Below, piece by piece: positions 48,501 through 59,700 of a DNA stretch of 64,000 bases. The notes under the pieces are model-generated. The model did no database searches. It had not been told where the DNA came from and saw nothing but the letters and a program-made list of their open reading frames with translations. Origin of the DNA: Ascarosepion bandense (taxonomy: Eukaryota > Mollusca > Cephalopoda > Sepiida > Sepiidae); assembly GCA_037127315.1 (NCBI GenBank), contig JBBBDQ010001187.1, positions 248,001-312,000 of the forward strand, given 5' to 3'. A program made the position numbers and the translations under genes. How positions within the stretch are numbered: the stretch's first letter is position 1; each line of letters starts with the position of its first letter.

Positions 48501-50500
48501 GTGCCAGTTCCTATCTGGCAGACATAATCGTATAAGTGATGATAATTCCTAGCAGACAGACATTCTCGAATAAAGGGACTGGTCCGTAGCAAACATGCAT
48601 AATGTTTTACGTGGTGCCAGTTCTTATCTGGCAGGCATAAACGTCGAAGAGTCTTTAGTTCCTAGCGGACAGACCTACTCGAATAGGAGGGACTGGTCGG
48701 TAGCAAACATGCATAAAATCTTACGTTCCTATCTGGCAGGTATAGTCGCATAAGAGACGTTAGTTCCTAGCATACAGACCTACTCGAATATGTAGGACTG
48801 GTCCGTAGAATATCCGCATAATATTTTGCGTGGTGCCAGTTCCTATCTGGCAGGCATAATCGTATAATTGACGTTTGTACCTAGTAGACAGACATACTCG
48901 AATAGGAGGGACTGGTCCGTAGCAAACTTGCATAACATTTTACGTGGTGCCAGTTCTTATCTGGCAGGTACAATCGTATAAGAGACGTAAGTTCCTAGCA
49001 GACAGTCATACTCGAATAGGAGGCACTGGTCCGTAGCAAACACGCATAATATTTTACGGGGTGCCAGTTCCTATCTGTTAGACATAATCGTATAAATGAC
49101 GTTAGTTCCTAGCAGACAGACATACTCGAATAGGAAGGACTGGTCCGTAGCAAACACGCATAATATTTTACCTGGTGCCAGTTTCTATCTGGCAGGCATA
49201 ATCGTATAAATTACGTTAGTTCCTAGCAGACAGACCTACTCGAACAGGAGGGATTGATCCGCAGCAAACACGCATAATATTTTCCGTGGTGCCAGTTCCT
49301 ATCTGGCAGGCATAATCGTATAAGTGACGTTTGTTTTTAGGAGACAGTTATACTCGAATAGGAGGGACAGCTCCGTAGCAGATCATGCATAATGTTTTAT
49401 GTGGTGCCAGATCCTATCTGCAAGGTATAATCGTATAAGAGACGTTAGTTCCTAGCAGACAGACATACACGAATAGGAGGGGCTGGTCCGTAGCAAACAC
49501 GCATAATATTTTAAGTAGTGCCAGTTCCAATCTGGCAGGCACATTCGTCTAAGAGACGTTAGCTCCTGGCAGAAAGACCTACTCGAATAGGAGGGACTGG
49601 TCCGTAGCAAACATGCATAATATTTTCCGTGGTGCCAGTTCATTTCTAGCAGGCATAATCGTATTAGAGACGTTAGTTCCTAGCCGACATATTCGAATAG
49701 GAGGGACTGGTCCGTAGCAAACATGCATAAAAACTTACGTGGTGCCAGTTCCTATCTGGCAGGCATAATCGTATAAGAGACATTAGTTCCTAGCAGTCTG
49801 ACATACTTGAATAGGAGGGACTGGTCAGTAGCAAACATGCATAATATTTTACGTGGTGACAGTTCCAATCTGGCAGGCATAATCGTATAAGTGACGTTAG
49901 ATACTAGCAGACAGACATACTCGAATAAGAGGGACTGGTCTGTAGCAAACATGCATAATATTTTAATTGGTGCCAGTTCTAATCTGGCAGGCCTAATCGT
50001 ATAAGAGACATTAGTTCCTAGCAGACAGACATACTCGAAATAGAGGGACTGGTCCGTAGCAAACATGCATGAAAACTTACATGGCGCTAGTTCCTATCTG
50101 TCAGGTATAATCGCATAAGTTATGTGGTCCCAGTTCCTATCTGGCAGGCATAATCGTATAAGTGACGTTTGTTACTAGCAGACAGACATACTCGAATAGG
50201 ATTGACTGGTCCCTAGCAAACATGCATAAAAACTTACGTGGTGACAGTTCCTATCTGGCAGGCACAATCGTATAAGAGACGTTAGTTCCTAGCAGACAGA
50301 AAAAATCGAATAGGAGGGGCTGGTCCGTAGCAAACACGCATAATAATTAACGTGGTTCCAGTTCCTATCTGGCAGGCAAAATCGTATAAATGACGTTGGG
50401 TCCTAGCAGGCAGACCTACTCGAATAGTTGGGATTGGTCCGTAGCAAACACGCATAATATTTTACGTGGTTGCAGTTCCTATCTGGCAGGCATAATCGTA
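45501..50500 (+). repeat. Satellite array with several rearranged monomers
   Basis: Monomers are more diverged and often carry AAAATCTTAC, AAAACTTACG or GGTATAATCGCAT. Short monomers occur near 45600 (GAGACTTGGTGCAAATT) and near 50117. Near 48150-48242 the normal monomer is replaced by three short units. Scattered GTCAAACTCG boxes (about 46.91 and 48.44 kb) precede the second island of that subfamily. No gene is visible. Confidence 0.93.
48150..48242 (+). repeat. Local triplication of a 32-bp part of the monomer
   Basis: A unit beginning CAGACAGACATACTCGAATA and ending in a GACTGGT-type motif occurs three times in a row: the first copy is about 28 bp and the next two are 32 bp. It corresponds to the CAGACAG-to-GGTC part of the monomer, with the rest of the monomer missing between copies. 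The next normal monomer starts with CCGTAG at about 48243. This looks like slippage or exchange between GGTC and the AGCAGACAG box. Confidence 0.9.
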
Positions 50501-53500
50501 TAAATGACGTTAGTTCCTAGCAGACACATATATACTCGAATAGGTGTGACTGGTCCATAGCAAACACGCATAACGTTTTACTTGGTGCCAGTTCCTAGCT
50601 GGCAGGCATAATCGTATACGAGACATTAGTTCCTAGCAGACAGACATAATCGAATAGGAGGGACTTGTCCGTAGAAAAATACGCATAATATTTTCGTGGT
50701 GCCAGTTCCTAGCTAGCAGGCATAATCGTATAAGAGACTTTAGTCATGCTCGAATAGGTGTGACTGGTCCGTAGCAAACACGCATAACCTTTTACGTGGT
50801 GCCAGTTCCTACCTGGCAGGCATAATCGTATAAGAGACTTTAGTTCCTAGCAGACAGTCAAACTGTAATAGGAGAGACTGGTCCGTAGCAAACATGCATG
50901 AAATCTTACTTGGTGCCAGTTCCTAGCTGGCAGGCATAATCGTATAAGAGACGTTAGTTCCTAGCAGACAGTAAAACTCGAATAGGAGGGACTGCTCCTT
51001 AGCAAACACGCATAATATTTTACGTGGTGCCAGTTGGTAGCTGGCAGGCATAATCATATGTGACGTTAGTTCCTAGCAGACAGTCAAACTCGAATAGGAG
51101 GGACTGGTCCGTAGCAAACACGCATAATATTTTCGTGGTGCCAGTTCCTAGCTGGCAGGCATAATCGTATGAGATGTTAGATACATACACGAATAGGAGG
51201 GACTGGTCCGTATCAAACAAAGATAATATTTTACGTGGTGGCAGGCATAATCGTATAAGGGACGTTAGTACCTAGCAGACAGTAAAACTCGAATATGAGG
51301 GACTGATCCGTAGAAAACCCGCATGTTTTCGTGGTGCCAGTTCCTAGCTGGCAGGCATAATCGTATAAGAGACGTTAGTTCCTAGCAGACAGTCAAACTC
51401 GAATAGGAGAGACTGGTCCGTAGCAAACATGCATAAAATCTTACATGGTGCCAGTTCCTAGCTGGCAGGCATAATCGTATAAAAGACGTCAGTACCTAGC
51501 AGACAGTAAAACTCGAATATGATGGACTTGTCCGTAGCAAAGACGCATAAAATTTTACGTGGTGCCAGCTACTAGCTGGCAGGCATAATCCTATGAGACG
51601 TTAGAACCTTGAAGACAGACATACTCGAATGGGAGGGGCTGGTCCGGAGCAAACACGCATAATATTTTACGTGGTGCCAGTTCCTAGCTGGCAGGCCTTA
51701 TCGAATAAGAGACTCTAGTTTCTAGCTAACAGACATGCTCGAATAGGTGTGACTGGTCCGTAGCAAAAACGCATAACGTATTACGTGGTGCCGTTTCCTA
51801 GCTGGCAGGCATAATCGTATACGAGACGTTAGTTCCTAACAGACAGACATATCGAATAGGAGGGATTGTCCGTAGAAAAATACGCATAATATTTTCGTGG
51901 TGCCAGTTCCTAGCTGGCAGGCATAATCGTATAAGAGACGTTAGTTCCAAGTAGACAGTAAAACTCGAATAAGAGGGACTGGTACTTAGCAAACACGCAT
52001 AAAATTTTCGTGGTGCCAGTTCCTAGCTGTCAGGCATAATCGTATAAGAGATTTTAGTTCTAGCAGATAGTCAAACTCGAATACTAGGGATTTGTCCCTA
52101 GCAAACATGCATAAAATCTTACTTGGTGCCAGTTCCTAGCTGGCAGGCATAATCGTATAAGAGACTTTAGTATCTAGCAGACAGTAAAATTCGAATAGTG
52201 TGGGGATGGTCCGTAGCAAACACGAAGAATATTCTCGTGGTGCCAGTTCCTAGCTGGCAGGCATAATGGTATGAGAGACGTTAGTTCCTAGCAGACAGTC
52301 AAACTCGAATAGGAGAGACTGGTCCCTAGCATATGCATAAAATCTTACTTGGTGCCAGTTCCTAGCTGGCAGGCATAATCGTATAAGAGACGTTACTTCC
52401 TAACAGACAGTAAAACTCGAATAAGAGGGACTGGTACTTAGCAAACACGCATAAAATTTTCGTGGTGACAGTTCCTAGCTGGCAGGCATAATCATATAAG
52501 AGACTTTTGTTCATAGCAGATAGTCAAATCGAATAGGAGGGACTGGCCGTAGCAAACACGCATAATATTTTCGTGGTGCCAGTTCCTAGCCGGCAGGCAT
52601 AATCGTATAAGAGATGTTAGTTCCTAGCAGACAGTCAAACTCGAATACGAGGGATTTGTCCCTAGCAAACATGCATAAAATCTTACTTGGTGACAGTTCC
52701 TAGCTGGCAGGCATAATCGTATAAGAGACTTTAGTACCTAGCAGACAGTAAAACTCGTATAGGAGGGACTGGTCTGTAGCAAACACGCATAACCTTTTAC
52801 TTGGTGCCAGTTCCTAGCTGGCAGGCATAATCGTATAAGAGACTTTAGTTCCTACCAGATAGTCAAACTCTAATAGGAGAGACAGGTCCATAGCAAACAT
52901 TCATAAAATCTTACTTGGTGCCAGTTCCTAGCTGGCTGGCATAATCGTATAAGAGACTTTAGTACCTAGCAGACAGTAAAATTCGAATAGTGTGGGGATG
53001 GTCCGTAGCAAACACGAAGAATATTCTCGTGGTGCCAGTTCCTAGCTGGCAGGCATAATGGTATGAGAGACGTTAGTTTCTAGCAGACAGTCAAACTCGA
53101 ATAGGAGAGACTGGTCCGTAGCATATGCATAAAATCTTACTTGGTGCCAGTTCCTAGCTGGCAGGCATAATCGTATAAGAGACGTTATTTCCTAGCAGAC
53201 AGTAAAACTCGAATAAGAGGGACTGGTACTTAGCAAACACGCATAAAATTTTCGTTTGTGCCAGTTCCTAGCTGGCAGGCATAATCGTATGAGATGTTAG
53301 ATACATACTCGAATAGGAGGGACTGGTCCGTATCAAACAAAGATAATATTTTACGTGGTGCCAGTTCCTTGGTGGCAGGCATAATCGTATAAGGGACGTT
53401 AGTACCTAGCAGACAGTAAAACTCGAATATGATGGACTGGTCCGTAGCAAAGACGCATAATATTTTACGTGGTGCCAGTACCTAGCTGGCAGGCATAATC

Positions 53501-55050
53501 CTATGAGACGTTAGATACTTGAAGACAGACATACTCGAATAGGAGGGGCTGGTCCGGAGCAAACACGCATAATATTTTACGTGGTGCCAGTTTCTAGCTG
53601 GCAGGCCTTATCGAATAAGAGACTCTAGTTTCTAGCTGACAGACATGCTCGAATAGGTGTGACTGGTCCGTAGCAAAAACGCATAACGTATTACGTGGTG
53701 CCGTTTCCTAGCTGGCAGGCATAATCGTATACGAGACGTTAGTTCCTAACAGACAGACATATCGAATAGGAGGGATTGTCCGTAGAAAAATACGCATAAT
53801 ATTTTCGTGGTGCCAGTTCCTAGCTGGCAGGCATAATCGTATAAGAGACGTTAGTTCCAAGTAGACAGTAAAACTCGAATAAGAGGGACTGGTACTTAGC
53901 AAACACGCATAAAATTTTCGTGGTGCCAGTTCCTAGCTGTCAGGCATAATCGTATAAGAGATTTTAGTTCTAGCAGATAGTCAAACTCGAATACTAGGGA
54001 TTTGTCCCTAGCAAACATGCATAAAATCTTACTTGGTGCCAGTTCCTAGCTGGCAGGCATAATCGTATAAGAGACTTTAGTATCTAGCAGACAGTAAAAT
54101 TCGAATAGTGTGGGGATGGTCCGTAGCAAACACGAAGAATATTCTCGTGGTGCCAGTTCCTAGCTGGCAGGCGTAATCGTATGAGACGTTAGTTCCTAGC
54201 AGACTGTCAAACACGAATAGGAGGGACTGGTCCGTAGCAAACACGCATAATATTTTACGTGGTGCTAGTTCCTTGGTGACAGGTATAATCGTATAAGATA
54301 CGTTGGTTCCAAGCTGACAGACATACTCGAATAGGAGGGACTGGTCCGTAGCAAACACGCATAATATTTTCGTGGTGCCATTTCCTAGCTGGCAGGCATA
54401 ATCGTATGAGACGTTAGTTCCTAGCAGACAGTCAAACTCGAATAGGAGGGACTGGTCCGAAGCAAACATGCATAATATTTTACGTGGTGCCAGTTCCTAT
54501 CTGGCAGGCATAATCGTATAGGAGACGTTAGTTCCTAGCAGACAGACATACTCGAATAGGGGGGACTGATCCGTAGCAAACATGCGTAATATTTTACGTG
54601 GTGCCAATTCCTATCTTGCAGGCATAATCTTATAAAAGACGTTAGTTCCTAGCAGACAGTCAAACTCGAATAGGAGGGACTGATTCGTAGCAAACATGCA
54701 TAAAATCTTACATGCTGACAGTTCCTAGCTGGCAGGCATAATCTTATAAGAGACGTTAGATCCTAGCAGACAGTCAAACTCGAATAGGAGCGACTGGTAC
54801 GTAGCAAACAGGCATAATATTTTACATGGTGCCAGTTCCTAGCTGGCAGGAATAATCGTATGAGACGTTAGTTCCTAGCAGACTGTCAAACTCGAATAGG
54901 ATGGATTGGTCCGTAACAAACACGCATAATATTTTACGTGGTGCCAGTTCCTAGCTGGCAGGCGTAATCGTATGAGACTTTAGTTCCTAGCAGACAGTCA
55001 AACTCGAATAGGAGGGACTGGTCCGTAGCAAACACGCATAATATTTTACG
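50501..55050 (+). repeat. Satellite subfamily with the GTCAAACTCG box, second island
   Basis: About 40 monomers have GACAGTCAAACTCG or GACAGTAAAACTCG, CTAGCTGGCAG, and often CGTATGAGACG or ATTTTCGTGG, which shorten the unit to about 110-113 bp. Bases 51729-52262 and 53639-54172 appear identical over 534 bp (offset 1910 bp), by reading line by line. Markers AATAGTGTGGGGATGG and GTAGCATATGCATAAAATC, or close forms, also recur within the island at about 52.2 and 52.98 kb. The same ordered markers are in the 5.2-6.6 kb island. Confidence 0.94.
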
Positions 55051-57000
55051 TGGCGCCAGTCCCTATCTGGCAGGCATAATCGTATAAAAGACATTAGTTC
55101 CTAGCAGACAGACATACTCGAATAGTAGGGACTGGTCCGTAGCAAACACGCATAATATTTTACGGGGTGCCAGTTCCTAGTTGGCAGACATAATCGTATA
55201 AGAGACGTTAGTCCCTAGCAGACAGACACACTCGAATAGGAGAGACTGCTCCGTAGCAAACAGGCATAATATTTTACATGGTGCCAGTTCCTATCTGGCA
55301 GGCATAATCGTATAATAGACGTTAGTTCCAAGCAGACAGACATACTCGAATAGGAGGGACTGGTCCGTAGCAAACATTCATAATATTTTACGTGGTGCCA
55401 GTTCCTATCTCGCAGGCATAATCGTATAAAAGACGTTAGTTCCAAGCAGACAGACATACTCGAATAGGAGGGACTGGTCCAAAGCAAACATGCATAATAT
55501 TTTACGTGGTGCCAGTTCCTATCCCGCAGGCATAATCCTATAAAAGACGTTAGTTCCTAGTAGACAGACATACTCGAACAGGAGGGACTTGTCCGTAGCA
55601 AACATGCATAATATTTTACGTGGTGCCAGTTCATATCTGGCCGGCTTAATCGCATATGAGATGTTAGTTCCTAGCAGACAGACATACACGAATAGGAAGG
55701 ATTGGTCCGTAGCAAACATGCATAATATTTTACGTGGTGCCAGTTCCAATCTTGCAGGCATAATCGTATAATAGACTTTAGATCCTAGCAGACAGACATA
55801 CTCGAATTGGAAGGACTGGACCGTAGCAAACATGCATAATATTTTACGTGGTGCCAGTTCTTAGCTGGCAGATATAATCGTATAAAAGACGTTAGTTCCT
55901 AGCAGACAGATACTCAAATAGGAGGGACTGGTCAGTAGCAAACATGCATAATATTGTACGTGGTGATATTTCCTATCTGGCAGGCATAATCGTATAGGAG
56001 ACGTTAGTTCCTAGCAGACAGACATACTCGAATAGGAGGAACTTGTCAGTAGCGAACAAGCATAATATTGTACGTGGTGCCAGTACCTATATGGCAGGCA
56101 TAATCGTATAAAAGACGTTAGTTCCTAGCAAAAAGACATACTCCAATAGGAGGGACTGTTCCGTAGCAAACACGCATAATATTTTACGTGGTGCCAATTC
56201 TTAGTTGGCAGACATAATCGTATAAGAGACGTTAGTTCCTAGCAGACAGACATATTCGAATAGGAGGGACTGGTCCGTAGCAAACATGCATAATATTTTA
56301 CGTGGTGCCAGTTCCTATCTGGCCGGCATAATCGCATATGAGACGTTAGTTCCTAGCAGAAAGACATACACGAAGAGGAGGGACTGATCCGTAGCAAACA
56401 TGCGTAATATTTTACGTGGTGCCAGTTCGTATCTGGCAGTCATGATCGTATAAATAACGTTAGTTCCTAGTAGACAGACATACTCGAATAGGAGGGACTG
56501 GTCAGTAGCAAACATGCATAATATGTTACGTGGTTCCAGTTCCTATCTGGCAGGCATAATCGTGTAGGAGACGTTAGTTCCTAGCCGACAGACATACTCG
56601 AATAGGAGGGACTGGTCCGTTGCAAACACGATAAATATTTTACGTGGTTTCTGTCCCTAGTTGTCAGAAAGAATCGTATAAGGGAGTTTAGTTCCTAGCA
56701 GACAGACATACTCGAATAGGAGGGAATGATCCGTAGCAAGCATGCATAATATTTTACGTGGTGCCACTTCCTAGCTCGCAGTCATGATCGTATAAAAGAC
56801 GTTAGTTTCTAGCAGACAGACATATTCGAATAGGAGGGACTGGTCCGTTGGAAACATGCATAATATTTTACGTGGTTCCAGTTTCTATATGGCAGGCATA
56901 ATCGGATAAGAGACTTTAGATTCTAGCAGACAGACATACTCGAATAGAATGGAATGGTCCTTAGCAAACATCCATAATATTTTACGTGGTGCCAATTCTT
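55051..57000 (+). repeat. Satellite block related to 0-0.6 and 14.7-15.1 kb
   Basis: About 17 canonical monomers. Positions 55.15-55.5 kb match 14.7-15.1 kb. Positions 55.85-56.1 kb match 0.34-0.6 kb, including GGCAGATATAATCG, GACAGATACT and GTAGCGAACAAGC. Open frames on both strands here show the 38-residue period of the array and are not genes. Confidence 0.94.
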
Positions 57001-59700
57001 ATTTGGTAGGCAGAATCGTATAAACACGTTAGTTCCTAGCAGACAGATATACTGGAATAGGTGGGACTGGTCCGTAGCAAACCTGCAAAATAATTTTACG
57101 TGGTGCCAGTTCCTAGCTGGCAGGTATAATCGTATAAGAGACGTTAGTTCCTAGTAGACAGATAATCAAATATTAAAGACTGGTCCGTAGCAAACATGCA
57201 TAATATTTACGTTGTGACAGTTCCTAGGTGGCAGGCATAGTCGTATAGGAGACTTTAGTTCCTAGCATACAGACATACTCGAATAGGAAAGACTGGACCG
57301 TAGCAAACACGCATATTCCACGCGGTGCCAGTTACTAGTTGGCAGGCATAATCGTATAGGAGACTTTAGTTTCTTACAGACAGACATACTCGAATAGGAG
57401 GGACTGGTCTGTAGCAAACACGAATAATATTTTACGTGGTTCCAGTCCGTAGTTGGCAGAAATAATCGTATAAGAGAGGTTAGTTCCAAGCCGACAGACA
57501 TACTCGAATCGGAGGGACTGGTCCGTAGCAAACATGCATAATATTTTACGTGGTGACATTTCCTAGCTCGCAGGCATAATCGTATACAAGACGTTAGTTC
57601 CTAGCAAACAGTCATACTCGAATAGGAGGGACTTGTCCGCAGCAAACATGCATAACATTTTACGTGGTGCCAATTCCTATCTGGCACGCATAATCGTATA
57701 AAGACATTAGTCCCTCGCAGACAGACATACACGAATAGGAGGGACTAGTCCGTTGCAAACATGAATAATATTTTACGTGGTTCCAGTCCCTACTTGGCAG
57801 AAGTAATCGTATAAGAGAGGTTAGTTCCTAGCAGACAGACAAGCTCGAATATCAGGGACTGGTCCGTAGCAAACATGCATAATATTTTACGTGGTGCCAA
57901 TTCCTAGCTCGCAGGCATAATGATATAAAAGACGTTAGTTCCTAGCAGATAGACATACTCGAATAGGAGGGACTGGTCCGTAGCAAACATGCATAATATT
58001 TTACGTGGTTCCAGTTCCTATCTGTCAGGCATAATCGTATAAGAGACGTTAGTTCCTAGCAGACAGACATACTCGAATAGCATGGGCTGCTCCCTAGGAA
58101 ACATGCATAATATTTTCCGTGGTGCCAGTTCCTATCTGGCAGGCATAATCGTATAAAAGACGTTAGTTCCTAGCAGACAGACATACTCGAAAAGGAGAGA
58201 CTGGTCCGTAGCAAACATGCATAATATTTTACGTGCTGCCAGTTCCTATCTGACAGGCATAATCGTATAAAAGATTTTAGTTTCTAGCAGACAGACATAC
58301 TCGAATAGAAGGGACAGGTCCGTAGCAAACATGCATAATATTTTACGTGTTGCCAGTTCCTATCTGGCAGGCATAATCGTATAAAATACGTTAGTTCCTA
58401 GCAGACAGACATATTCGAATAGAAGGGACTGCTCCGTAGCAAACATGCATGATATTTTACGTGGTGCCAGTTCGTATCTGGCAAGCATAATCGTATAATG
58501 ACGTTAGTTCGTAGCAGACAGATATACTCAAATAGGAGGGACTGGTCCGTAGCAAACATGCATAATATTTGACTTGTTTCCAGTTCCTGGCTGGCAGGCC
58601 TAATCGTATTAGAGTCGTTAGTTCCTAGCAGACAGATATACTCGAAAAGCAAGGATTGGTCCGTAGCAATCATGCATAATATTTTTCGTGGTGCCAGTTC
58701 CTAGCTGCCAGGCATAATCCTATAAGAGACGTTAGTTCCTAGCAGACAGACATACTCGAAAAAGAGGGACTGGTCCGTAGCCAACATGCATAATATTTTA
58801 CTTGGTGCCAGTTCCTATCTGGCAGGCACAATCGTATAAAAGGCGTTAGTTCGTAGAAGACAGATATACTCGAATAGTAGGGACTGGTCCGTAGCAAACA
58901 TGCCTAATGTTTACATGGTGCCATTTCCTAGCTGGCAGGCATAATCGTATAAAAGACGATAGTTCGTAGCAGACAGATATACTCAAATAGGAGGGACTGG
59001 TCCGTAGCAAACATGCATAATATTTTACGTGGTGCCATTTCCTAGCTGGCAGGCAAAATCGTATAAAATCTTAAATTCCTAGCAGACAGACATGCTCGAA
59101 TAGTAGGGACTGGTCCGTAGCAAACATGCATAATGTTTTACGTGGTGCCATTTCCTATCTGGCAGGCATAATCCTATAAATGACTTTAGTTCCTAGCAGA
59201 CAGACCTACAAGAATAGCGGGACTGGTCCGTAGCAAACAAGCATAATATTTTACGTGGTGCCAGGTCCTATCTGGCAGGCATAATCGTATAAAAGACGTT
59301 GGTTCCTAGCAGACAGACATATTGGAATCGGAGGGACTGGTCCGTAGCAAACATGCACAATATTTTACGTAATGCCAGTTCCTAACTGGAAGGCATAATC
59401 GTATGAAAGACGTTAGTTCGTAGCAGACAGACATACTCGAATAGGAGGGACTGGTCCGTAGCAAACATGCATAATATTTTACGTGGTGCCAGTTCCTATC
59501 TGGCAGGCATAATCGTATAAGAGACGTTAGTTCCTAGCAGACAGACATACTCGAATAGGAGGAACTGGTCCGTAGCAAACTTGCATAATATTCTACGTGG
59601 TGCCTGTTCCTAGCTGGCAGGCATAATAGTATAAGAGACGTTAGTTCCTAGGAGACACCTCATACACGAATATGAGGGACTCGTCCGTAGCAAACATGCA
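57001..59700 (+). repeat. Satellite block paralogous to 7.2-9.6 kb
   Basis: About 24 monomers. GACAAGCTCGAATATCAGGG near 57838 pairs with 7288 (offset 50550). AGAGTCGTTAGTTCC and GAAAAGCAAG near 58611 and 58644 pair with 8461 and 8494 (offset 50150). The monomer at 59457-59570 is one base from my consensus and is a good type copy. No gene is visible. Confidence 0.94.
59453..59566 (+). repeat. Type monomer showing three 38-bp subunits
   Basis: Taken as 59453-59490, 59491-59528 and 59529-59566, this monomer divides into three 38-bp parts that align without gaps. They start GGTCCGTAGCAAACA, AGTTCCTATCTGGCA and AGTTCCTAGCAGACA. Each has a CAT or ACAT plus A+T core at the same offset. By hand count on the consensus the second and third share 27 of 38 bases, the first and third 22, and the first and second 21. 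Chance would give about 10. I infer a 38-bp ancestor that was tripled and then diverged. Confidence 0.8.
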
